37,747 nucleotides of DNA from an uncultured Bacilli bacterium (GTDB lineage: Bacteria; Bacillota_I; Bacilli_A; RF39; UBA660), in assembly GCA_934162265.1 (NCBI GenBank), contig CAKPHZ010000014.1:1-37747 (forward strand), written 5' to 3'. The translations under genes and the position numbers were made by a program. The notes beneath the pieces were generated by a model, which saw nothing but the letters and a program-made list of their open reading frames with translations, had not been told where the DNA came from and did not search any database. How positions within the stretch are numbered: the stretch's first letter is position 1; every line of letters begins with the position of its first letter. This document shows positions 8,296-14,563 of this stretch, one piece after another.

Positions 8296-8473
8296 AAAAG
8301 ATTTACCAGTAGAAATTAAAAATAATGAATTACCAAAAGATACAGATAAACATTATCAAATGTTTTATGATGAAAAAGTAAGAACAAGTGGTGGTTTTGT
8401 AGATGCCATCTTTTTAGGAGCAATTATTCTCGTTTCTTTTATGTGGGGAATGCTTGCTGTAATTTTAAGATAG
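8279..8473 (+). CDS. Small single-pass membrane protein, unknown function
   Basis: 64 aa. The first 40 residues are charged and hydrophilic. The last 24 form one transmembrane helix starting at FVDAIFLGAIILVSF and ending in Arg at the C-terminus, so the N-terminus probably faces the cytoplasm. I do not recognise a family. The start overlaps ylxM by 17 nt, and an AAA+ ATPase begins 10 nt after its stop, so it is translated in an ftsY-ylxM-this-ATPase run. The SD (AGGAG at 8261-8265) is rather far from the ATG, so translation may depend on coupling. The tight linkage suggests, without proof, that it is a membrane partner of the ATPase. Confidence 0.7.
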   Translation: MKYIDEKDLPVEIKNNELPKDTDKHYQMFYDEKVRTSGGFVDAIFLGAIILVSFMWGMLAVILR

Positions 8474-8483
8474 GAGGATAGAA

Positions 8484-9401
8484 ATGCCTGAGAACACAGA
8501 AAGTATTATTAGTCGATATGCTGATGAAATGACTTCAGCTACCTATATAACGGATCCTGCAATTGCTCGTGATGAAGAAATTAAGAATTTAATTTTAGTT
8601 TTATTAACGCCAGAAAAATCAGCCATTTTAGTAGGTAAACCAGGTATTGGTAAAACAGCTATCGTAGAAGGTCTTGCCTATCGTATACAAAAAAGATTAG
8701 TACCAAATGTCTTACTAGGTTTTAGAATTTTTAGAGTAAATACAACAGCATTATTAGGACAAGATGGAGATGAAAATAGAGTATTAAAACTTGTTCAAGA
8801 ATTAAAAAATATGGATAAGGTAATCTTATTTATCGATGAAATTCATACTCTAATCGGTGATGGAAGACTAGATTTAGCCAATATGTTCAAAGAAGGATTA
8901 AGTAGAGGAACAATTAAAATTATTGGAGCAACAACAACTTACGAATATGAACACTTTATCCTAAGAGATAAAGCCTTTATGAGAAGATTTGATAAAGTAG
9001 ATGTAAGTGAACCAACAGGAGAACAATGCGTTCAAATCTTAATGAGAACCTTACCGAAAATTGAATATCAAACTCATGTGAAATTAGCCTATACAGAATT
9101 CCAAAAAGAAAATATCATGAAATTTATTGTAGATATGACTAGCGAATATAAAAGAGTATACGAAATCTCATCAAGATATCCAGATATTGCTCTAGTCTTA
9201 TTAAGACAAGCTTTTTCTAATGCTGTTTATGAAAATAGACAAACGGTAGGATTTAAAAACATTTATGATGCTATAAGATTTACCAAAGCAGTATATCCTG
9301 ATGTAATCAAAAAAGAATTAGTCAAATTTAAAGAAATATTTAAAGAAGAATTAGCCTTAGAAGGAGTAAAAGTCAATCCTGAAAATTATCTTGCTAATTA
9401 G
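8484..9401 (+). CDS. Stand-alone AAA+ ATPase resembling the D1 module of ClpA/ClpB/ClpC
   Basis: 305 aa, cytoplasmic, with a single AAA+ module. Walker A is GKPGIGKT (51-58), followed by AIVEGLAYRI as in Clp D1 domains. Walker B ends in D118-E119 (VILFIDEIHTLIG). IGATTTYEYE is the sensor-1 segment, and RRF (167-169) supplies the likely arginine finger. The lid region has RYPDIALVLLRQA, comparable to the Clp lid motif with PDKA. It lacks the Clp N-domain, the coiled-coil middle domain, a second AAA ring and any ClpP-docking loop I can see. It is therefore not a normal Clp unfoldase, and substrate and role are unknown. It has the SD AGGAGG and follows a small membrane protein. Confidence 0.85.
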   Translation: MPENTESIISRYADEMTSATYITDPAIARDEEIKNLILVLLTPEKSAILVGKPGIGKTAIVEGLAYRIQKRLVPNVLLGFRIFRVNTTALLGQDGDENRVLKLVQELKNMDKVILFIDEIHTLIGDGRLDLANMFKEGLSRGTIKIIGATTTYEYEHFILRDKAFMRRFDKVDVSEPTGEQCVQILMRTLPKIEYQTHVKLAYTEFQKENIMKFIVDMTSEYKRVYEISSRYPDIALVLLRQAFSNAVYENRQTVGFKNIYDAIRFTKAVYPDVIKKELVKFKEIFKEELALEGVKVNPENYLAN

Positions 9402-9465
9402 TTAACTTTATTGCAAAGTAAATAGATATTTAGTATTCTTAAATTGACAGTAAAGGAGTGGTATG

Positions 9466-9954
9466 ATGCAAGAGTCAACAATAACGAAAGAAAAGTATAA
9501 ATTAAAAAAAGATATTATTAAAATTGCTTTGGGAGCAGGAATAGTATCAACATTAACATCAGCAGGAATTAAAGGAATAAATAATTTTTATATCCACAGA
9601 TTAGGGGCTAAACAAGCTTATAATAAAATGGTAGAGGAAGGAAACATTCCTAAAAAATTAGATATAATTTTTATTGATGAAGCAAATTCTTGGACAGTTA
9701 TTTATCAAGATGAAGAAGGAAAAAGAGTAGAAAGAAGTGATGTGGATATTCATGACTTTTTACATGATATATACATATCTTCTCTAGATAATGGAGCAGA
9801 TACTAAAGAACTTGCTACTAGTTTATCTTATGCCGGAGTAATGGATTCCCTTCTTGAAAAAATGATGAACATCACTTCTGAAGAAATAGAAGAATGCGAA
9901 CTAGAAAATTATTTTGCTAAAGTAAATAAAGAAAAAGAAGGAAGGCAAAAATAG
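9466..9954 (+). CDS. Unknown protein with one N-terminal membrane segment
   Basis: 162 aa, unrecognised. Charged residues 1-18 are followed by a hydrophobic stretch (about 20-40, containing IALGAGIVSTLTSAGIKG) and a soluble, acidic remainder. An internal segment reads IIFIDEANSWTVIYQDEEG. It looks Walker-B-like but no P-loop accompanies it. ATG codons lie at 9463 and 9466; AAGGAG (9453-9458) is better spaced for 9466. A weak upstream promoter (TTGCAA at 9412, TATTCT at 9434) is possible. The downstream small gene starts 2 nt after this stop, so the pair is co-expressed. Confidence 0.65.
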   Translation: MQESTITKEKYKLKKDIIKIALGAGIVSTLTSAGIKGINNFYIHRLGAKQAYNKMVEEGNIPKKLDIIFIDEANSWTVIYQDEEGKRVERSDVDIHDFLHDIYISSLDNGADTKELATSLSYAGVMDSLLEKMMNITSEEIEECELENYFAKVNKEKEGRQK

Positions 9955-9956
9955 TC

Positions 9957-10202
9957 ATGAAAACAGAGCTAAATATAATGGAGTATAATCGAAAAAAATA
10001 TTTTTTAGTAGATACGATAAAAAATACGGATAAGGAATACTATTATTTTTCTAATCTTGTAGATAATAAAGATATTATAATTATGTCATTAGAAGAAAAT
10101 GACTTATTAAAATCTATCGAAGATAAAGAAGAATTAACCAATGTTCTTGCCTTATTCTATGATAAATATAGAGATATTCAGAATCAGGAACAAGCCTATT
10201 AA
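9957..10202 (+). CDS. Small protein resembling DUF1292 (YrzB-like)
   Basis: 81 aa, soluble and acidic. The layout of short beta-like segments (KKYFLVDTI, KEYYYFSNL, DIIIMSLEEN) followed by LLKSIEDKEELTNVLALFYDKY resembles the DUF1292/YrzB family, whose end reads roughly L-x-x-IEDDEEWE-x-V. I judge this by eye and the match is partial. It starts 2 nt after the previous gene, and the stop codon lies in the loop of a strong hairpin. Function unknown. Confidence 0.6.
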   Translation: MKTELNIMEYNRKKYFLVDTIKNTDKEYYYFSNLVDNKDIIIMSLEENDLLKSIEDKEELTNVLALFYDKYRDIQNQEQAY

Positions 10203-10225
10203 GGCTCATTCCTGAGTATATTTCT
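10184..10225 (+). terminator. Hairpin terminator overlapping the end of the small acidic gene
   Basis: The 13-nt arm at 10184-10196 pairs with 10203-10215 with two mismatched bases; the loop contains the TAA stop. The T tract after it is weak (TATATTTCT), so termination may be partial and some tRNA-operon transcription could be read-through. Confidence 0.5.
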
Positions 10226-10263
10226 AAAAAAAAGGAAAAAATAAAAAAAATTAGACAAATCAC

Positions 10264-10293
10264 TTGACAAAGTATAGGTTGAAATGGTATATT
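10264..10293 (+). promoter_or_regulatory. Promoter of the tRNA operon
   Basis: A perfect TTGACA (10264-10269), an 18-nt spacer, then TATATT (10288-10293) with an extended TGG just upstream. It lies 28 nt before tRNA-Val. Confidence 0.8.
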
Positions 10294-10320
10294 ATTAACT
10301 GTCAATTGGTTACGGGTGAC

Positions 10321-10397
10321 GGGCGATTAGCTCAGTTGGTTAGAGCACCTGCCTTACAAGCAGGGGGTCATAGGTTCGAGTCCTATATCGCCCACCA
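10321..10397 (+). tRNA. tRNA-Val (anticodon TAC)
   Basis: Acceptor GGGCGAT pairs with ATCGCCC. The anticodon stem CCTGC/GCAGG encloses the loop CTTACAA, giving TAC. The T loop TTCGAGT is standard and CCA is encoded. First gene of a five-tRNA operon. Confidence 0.96.
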
Positions 10398-10407
10398 TTT
10401 ATTTTTT

Positions 10408-10483
<76 letters not shown>

Positions 10484-10490
10484 CTCATTT

Positions 10491-10574
10491 GGAAGGGTAG
10501 CGAAGTGGCTAAACGCGGCAGACTGTAAATCTGTTCCTTCGGGTTCGATGGTTCGAATCCATCCCCTTCCACCA
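10491..10574 (+). tRNA. tRNA-Tyr (anticodon GTA)
   Basis: Class II tRNA with a long variable arm. Acceptor GGAAGGG pairs with CCCTTCC. The anticodon loop CTGTAAA gives GTA. CCA encoded. The 84-nt length is normal for bacterial tRNA-Tyr. Confidence 0.95.
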
Positions 10575-10594
10575 CTCTTTAGATTTTTGTCTAT

Positions 10595-10669
10595 TGCCCC
10601 GTAGCCAAGCGGTAAGGCACCACACTTTGACTGTGGCATTCGTTAGTTCGAATCTAGCCGGGGCAACCA
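10595..10669 (+). tRNA. tRNA-Gln (anticodon TTG)
   Basis: Acceptor TGCCCCG pairs with CGGGGCA. The anticodon stem CCACA/TGTGG encloses the loop CTTTGAC, giving TTG. CCA encoded. Confidence 0.95.
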
Positions 10670-10674
10670 ATTAA

Positions 10675-10750
10675 GTTCCGTTAGCTCAGCCGGTAGAGCA
10701 TTTGACTTTTAATCAAAGGGTCTGGAGTTCAAATCTCCAACGGGACACCA
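10675..10750 (+). tRNA. tRNA-Lys (anticodon TTT)
   Basis: Acceptor GTTCCGT pairs with ACGGGAC (one G-U pair). The anticodon stem TTTGA/TCAAA encloses the loop CTTTTAA, giving TTT. CCA encoded. Last tRNA of the operon. Confidence 0.95.
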
Positions 10751-10761
10751 TTTAGAAATTT

Positions 10762-10792
10762 AACTCTTGTAGAAATACAAGAGTTTTTCTTT
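10762..10792 (+). terminator. Intrinsic terminator of the tRNA operon
   Basis: AACTCTTGTA (10762-10771), a GAAA tetraloop, TACAAGAGTT (10776-10785), then T residues to 10792. A textbook hairpin. Confidence 0.92.
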
Positions 10793-10831
10793 ACCATAAA
10801 CGAAGACATATACGAAATATCATGAAGAAAC

Positions 10832-10837
10832 TATAAT
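10832..10837 (+). promoter_or_regulatory. Likely -10 element of the lysozyme gene
   Basis: A perfect TATAAT at 10832-10837 would place the transcript start near 10844, right at the SD. No convincing -35 is present at 15-19 nt upstream, so the promoter is tentative. Confidence 0.4.
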
Positions 10838-10855
10838 ATAATGAAAGGAGAGAAA

Positions 10856-11929
10856 ATGAAAGGAATTGATATTAGTTCTTATCAAGGCACCATTAACTTC
10901 CAAAAAATCAAAGAATCAGAGTACCAATTTGTCATAATACGACTAGGCTTTGGAGATAATATTCTTAGTCAAGACGACAAAAAATTACAGTATAATTTAG
11001 CAAAATGTATAGAGTATGGTATTCCATATGCATTCTATTTTGTAACATACGCTAAAAATCTTAATGGACAAGAATCAGTAGATAGCGAAGTAGAACATAC
11101 AAAAAGATTAATCGCTAACACAAATCCATTTTGTATTTTCTATGATATGGAAGTTGATTCTATCAAATATTTAGGAAAAACTACTTTAACTAACCAAGCA
11201 ATAAAATATTGTGATTACTTTAAAAATAAAGGTTATCAAGTAGGAATTTATGCAAACAAAGATTGGTATACCAATTATTTAGATTATGATAAATTAAAAA
11301 AACAAAATTATAAAATATGGCTAGCTCACTATGGAGTAGAAAAACCAAGTTTAGAATGTGATTTATGGCAATATACAGATAAAGGAAAAGTAGAAGGAAT
11401 TGATGCAAATACAGTAGATTTAAACATCATGTACAAAAATCTTCTATTAGCCGCTTCAAATCCATCCCTCAATAAACAAATAGAAGAATTAGTAGAAGAA
11501 GTAATAGAAGGAAAATGGGGAAATGGAGAAGAAAGAAAAAATAAATTAACTAAATCTGGCTATCTATATGAAGAAATACAAAAAAAGGTAAATGAAAAAT
11601 TAAACTCTAATCTTAGAAAAGAAATAGAATACAAGGTCAAAAAAGGAGATACTCTATCAAAAATTGCCTTATTATATCACATCCCTTTAGGAGACTTAGC
11701 AAACTATAATCACATAACAAATCCTAATAAAATTTATATCAATCAAATCATAAAGATTCCTCAGACAAAAAATAATTCCAATCCATCAAACTACTATATA
11801 ATAAAAAAAGGCGATACATTATCAAAAATCGCCAAAGAAAATAATACAACAGTAGAAAATTTAGTAAAAATAAATCAAATTCAAAATCCAAATTTAATTT
11901 ATGCTGGCCAATCATTAAAAATATCTTAG
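10856..11929 (+). CDS. GH25 lysozyme (endolysin type) with CW_7 motif and two LysM domains
   Basis: Muramidase that hydrolyses the MurNAc-GlcNAc bond. The GH25 domain covers about residues 1-192: D5 in GIDISSYQG, the catalytic-type cluster FYDMEVD (D97, E99) and LWQYTDKGKVEGIDANTVD near its end. A CW_7 (Cpl-7-type) wall-binding motif follows (about 212-250, containing EVIEGKWGNGEERKNKL). Two LysM repeats lie at about 261-303 and 314-357, each with KKGDTLSKIA. The start at 10856 fits the SD AAAGGAG; the ATG at 10841 lies before that SD. No signal peptide or TM segment exists, as in phage endolysins that need a holin, but no holin or other phage gene is nearby. 357 aa. Confidence 0.88.
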   Translation: MKGIDISSYQGTINFQKIKESEYQFVIIRLGFGDNILSQDDKKLQYNLAKCIEYGIPYAFYFVTYAKNLNGQESVDSEVEHTKRLIANTNPFCIFYDMEVDSIKYLGKTTLTNQAIKYCDYFKNKGYQVGIYANKDWYTNYLDYDKLKKQNYKIWLAHYGVEKPSLECDLWQYTDKGKVEGIDANTVDLNIMYKNLLLAASNPSLNKQIEELVEEVIEGKWGNGEERKNKLTKSGYLYEEIQKKVNEKLNSNLRKEIEYKVKKGDTLSKIALLYHIPLGDLANYNHITNPNKIYINQIIKIPQTKNNSNPSNYYIIKKGDTLSKIAKENNTTVENLVKINQIQNPNLIYAGQSLKIS

Positions 11930-11951
11930 TAAACAAAGAAGAAATTTGTAC

Positions 11952-11980
11952 TTGACTTATCTGTTACTTTGGAGTAAAAT
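11952..11980 (+). promoter_or_regulatory. Promoter of the gene at 12006
   Basis: TTGACT (11952-11957), 17-nt spacer, TAAAAT (11975-11980), followed by a G-rich SD (AGGGGGGA, 11993-12000). Confidence 0.75.
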
Positions 11981-12005
11981 ATAAACCCAATCAGGGGGGA
12001 TTATC

Positions 12006-12452
12006 ATGGATAAAGAATTAAAAGGAATAGTAGGAGAAATCGTTATATTAATTACTTTAATGATAATAGCAATTCCTATTTGCGTAAAAGCAAGTAGTGA
12101 TTATCAAGCAAAAAAAGATAAAATGATTATTGGCAATCATGCTAGTGTTGATATTTCAAATCGAGGAGAAATCAAAAAAGTTACAGTAAATAGTGAAAAT
12201 AATAAAGATATTTCAGTTTACTTAATTTTAAAAATTAGCAAGTTTGATGATGAATATATTGTATATTTAGATGATCAAATCTTTGATTTAAAAAATTTAG
12301 AATATACAGAAGATAATGATAATCGCTATTACAATTTAGGATTATATTCAATTAAAGGAAAAAGAACATTTGATTTTAGAATTACAGTAAAAGATAAAAG
12401 TTATTATAATGAAACAATTAGTTATAGTTTTTATACGAAAGGATTATTTTAG
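12006..12452 (+). CDS. Unknown membrane-anchored extracytoplasmic protein
   Basis: 148 aa, unrecognised. A short cytoplasmic start is followed by one hydrophobic helix (about residues 9-27) and an extracytoplasmic region of about 120 residues with alternating hydrophobic/polar strands (VDISN, VTVNS, VYLILKIS, YIVYLDD). This pattern suggests a beta-sandwich. It ends in ETISYSFYTKGLF. It has its own promoter and a very strong SD. The following gene starts on the last base of its stop codon (TAGTG), so the two are translationally coupled. It lacks the A/G-x-F-A-Y-F leader motif seen in the TasA-like proteins further on. Confidence 0.7.
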   Translation: MDKELKGIVGEIVILITLMIIAIPICVKASSDYQAKKDKMIIGNHASVDISNRGEIKKVTVNSENNKDISVYLILKISKFDDEYIVYLDDQIFDLKNLEYTEDNDNRYYNLGLYSIKGKRTFDFRITVKDKSYYNETISYSFYTKGLF

Positions 12453-12685
12453 TGAAAGAAGATTATACCAAATATTTATCTTACGATAATGGGAAAGGAA
12501 TATTAATTAGTCCTTACGGCAAAGTAATACTTGATCGTTACCAAATTTCTTACCAAAATTTAAACTCATTAGCAGATTTAATATTAAGAGTAGAAAAATA
12601 CTTAGAAGAATATGAAGATGAAGAACTAGAAAATGTATTAGAACATTTAAGTGAAGTACATTATTATCAAGAAACCAATAAATAA
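12452..12685 (+). CDS. Small acidic protein, unknown function
   Basis: 77 aa, soluble, no TM segment, unrecognised. It starts with GTG, whose G is the last base of the preceding TAG, with AAAGGA about 8 nt upstream. The N-terminal half has short strand-like segments (GILISPYGKVILDRYQIS). The C-terminal half is a Glu-rich helix (about residues 45-70). It is probably co-translated with the membrane-anchored gene before it. It ends at a bidirectional terminator shared with RNase J. Confidence 0.6.
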   Translation: MKEDYTKYLSYDNGKGILISPYGKVILDRYQISYQNLNSLADLILRVEKYLEEYEDEELENVLEHLSEVHYYQETNK

Positions 12686-12719
12686 AGAAGAAACTATTTT
12701 AATTTTTAGTTTCTTCTTT
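12684..12719. terminator. Bidirectional terminator between the 12452 gene and RNase J
   Basis: A perfect 12-bp stem, AAAGAAGAAACT (12684-12695) with AGTTTCTTCTTT (12708-12719). T residues follow on the plus strand, and on the minus strand the left arm reads into TTTATT. The RNase J stop codon is in the loop. Confidence 0.85.
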
Positions 12720-14384
12720 TTCATTAATATTCATAATAATAGGTAAAATAATAGGAACTCTACCCGTTTTATCAGCAAGGAAAGGCATAAGGCCATTAAT
12801 AAGTTCAGATTTAATATCTGCATAATTCACATTTTTAGCTTTTAATTTCTTCTCTATAATTATACCTGCATTTTTTTCAATCTGCTTAATCAACATTTCA
12901 TTTTCATTAACAAGAATATATCCTCTAGTAGTAATCATAGGTTTAGCTAATAATTTTTTATTTGCCAAATCAATATTAGCAATAATGACAAGAATTCCAT
13001 TAGAAGACATTAATTTACGATCCTTAATGACCATATTGCCAACATCTCCAATTCTAGAACCGTCAACATAAATATCATCTGCAGGAACATGTCCCTCTTT
13101 ATAAACTTTATCTTTAGTAAGATTAATAACATCTCCATTTTCTAAAATAAAAGTATTTTCTTTAGGGATATCACAAGTAGTAGCTAAATCACAATGAGTC
13201 TTTAACATACGATATTCTCCATGATAAGGAGCAAAATATTCTGGTTTAAACAAACGAATCATTAATTTTAATTCATTTTGACAACCGTGTCCAGAGGAAT
13301 GAATTTCTGTCGTTCCATTTGTATAAACTTTAACACCCTTTAAATAAAGCTTATTAATTGTTTTGGCAACACTAGCTGCATTTCCAGGAATAGGAGAGGA
13401 AGAGAAAATAACAATATCATTAGGTGTTAATTTAATTTGTTTATGACTTCCATTAGCAATTCTAGATAAAGCCGCTAAAGGTTCTCCTTGACTTCCTGTA
13501 CAAAGTAAACATACTTGAGAAGGTTTTAAACGGTTAGCTTCTTCTGGTGTAATAATAATCTTCCTATCTTTGATATAGCCACATTTTATGGCAATATCAA
13601 TAGAAGTATCCATACTTCTTCCAAATAAAGCAACCTTTCTTTTATTCTGACGACAAATCTCAATAATATGTTTAAGACGATAAATATTAGAAGCAAAAGT
13701 TGCTAAAATAATTCTATTCTCTTTTTCATTAGAAAAAATTTCTCTTAAGTTCTCATCAACAACGGATTCGCTTAATGATGTCCCAGGAATTGTAGCGTTT
13801 GTAGAGTCACTCATTAATAATCGAACTCCAGATGCACCAATTCTAGCCATCTTATGAATATTAGACATAGGACCAATAGGGGTCAAGTCTATTTTAAAAT
13901 CTCCGGTCATTACAATTGTACCATTTGGGGTATGAAGAGCAATTCCGTGAGAATCTGGTATTGAGTGAGTAGTTCTAAAAAATTCTATATTAAAGTATTT
14001 TGTTTTAATTTTAGTATTTTCATTATAAACAATTAAGTTTTTATATTTAATATTTTTTTCTTCTAATTTTTTATCAATTAAAGCCTTAGCTTGAGCAGGA
14101 GCATAAATCTTTGGAATATTAACACTTTGTAATAAAAAAGGAATACTTCCAATATGATCCTCATGACCATGGGTAATAAGTAAAGCTTTAATTTTGCTTT
14201 CGTTTAATTTTAAATAAGTATAATCTGGAATAACATAATCAATTCCAAGCAAATCATCTTCTGGAAACATAACACCAGAATCAACAATTATAATTTCATC
14301 TTTATTTTGTACACAGTACATATTTTTTCCAACTTCGCCTAGTCCACCTAGAGCAAAAACTTTGGTAATATTTTCTTCTTTCAT
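12699..14384 (-). CDS. rnj: Ribonuclease J
   Basis: Metallo-beta-lactamase/beta-CASP RNase with 5'-3' exonuclease and endonuclease activity, central to mRNA turnover in Gram-positives that lack RNase E. It begins near the family pattern FALGGLGEVGKNMY (about residues 10-23). The zinc motif HGHEDH is at 72-77. TTHSIPDSHG, MTGDFKID and the beta-CASP motif SSGHG follow, with APYHGEYRML near residue 388. A C-terminal domain ends about 555. The length of 561 aa is normal for J1/J2. The SD AAAGGAAG precedes the ATG. Sequence alone does not decide J1 versus J2. Its promoter is one half of the symmetric divergent pair at 14470-14535. Confidence 0.95.
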   Translation of the reverse strand: MKEENITKVFALGGLGEVGKNMYCVQNKDEIIIVDSGVMFPEDDLLGIDYVIPDYTYLKLNESKIKALLITHGHEDHIGSIPFLLQSVNIPKIYAPAQAKALIDKKLEEKNIKYKNLIVYNENTKIKTKYFNIEFFRTTHSIPDSHGIALHTPNGTIVMTGDFKIDLTPIGPMSNIHKMARIGASGVRLLMSDSTNATIPGTSLSESVVDENLREIFSNEKENRIILATFASNIYRLKHIIEICRQNKRKVALFGRSMDTSIDIAIKCGYIKDRKIIITPEEANRLKPSQVCLLCTGSQGEPLAALSRIANGSHKQIKLTPNDIVIFSSSPIPGNAASVAKTINKLYLKGVKVYTNGTTEIHSSGHGCQNELKLMIRLFKPEYFAPYHGEYRMLKTHCDLATTCDIPKENTFILENGDVINLTKDKVYKEGHVPADDIYVDGSRIGDVGNMVIKDRKLMSSNGILVIIANIDLANKKLLAKPMITTRGYILVNENEMLIKQIEKNAGIIIEKKLKAKNVNYADIKSELINGLMPFLADKTGRVPIILPIIMNINEKEETKN

Positions 14385-14469
14385 TTTACTTCCTTTCTTT
14401 ATATTTTAAAACCGTTCACAAAATAAAATAATATAAAATTTAATATAAGTCTTCTCACCAATATTTAGA

Positions 14470-14498
14470 ATTATACTATAATTTATATTTTTTTTCAA
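14470..14498 (-). promoter_or_regulatory. Promoter of RNase J
   Basis: Reading on the minus strand: TTGAAA (plus coordinates 14493-14498), 17-nt spacer, TATAAT (14470-14475). The -35 lies inside the 14493-14512 palindrome. Confidence 0.75.
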
Positions 14499-14512
14499 GT
14501 AGCTACTTGAAA
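14493..14512. promoter_or_regulatory. Perfect 20-bp palindrome spanning two divergent -35 boxes
   Basis: TTTCAAGTAGCTACTTGAAA reads identically on both strands. Its outer hexamers are the -35 elements of the RNase J promoter (minus) and of the tail-anchored-protein promoter (plus), each followed by a 17-nt spacer and TATAAT. A dimeric regulator bound here would cover both -35s. Confidence 0.8.
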
Positions 14513-14535
14513 TTTATATTCTTCTATATTATAAT
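14507..14535 (+). promoter_or_regulatory. Promoter of the gene at 14564
   Basis: TTGAAA (14507-14512), 17-nt spacer, TATAAT (14530-14535). It mirrors the RNase J promoter on the other strand. Confidence 0.78.
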
Positions 14536-14563
14536 TGGGATATAGTAGAAAGAGGTGTTTAAT

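Noticed and set aside
8484..9401. Truncated clpB/clpC pseudogene
   Set aside because: The frame has its own strong SD, an intact start, a full AAA+ lid and a natural stop, and no remnant of a second ATPase domain follows.
9444..9449. TTGACA as a -35 for the gene at 9466
   Set aside because: The matching -10 would fall inside the coding region, and the SD overlaps the spacer.
9670..9700. Walker-B-like IIFIDEA in the 9466 gene suggesting an ATPase
   Set aside because: There is no P-loop anywhere in the protein, so the resemblance is probably accidental.
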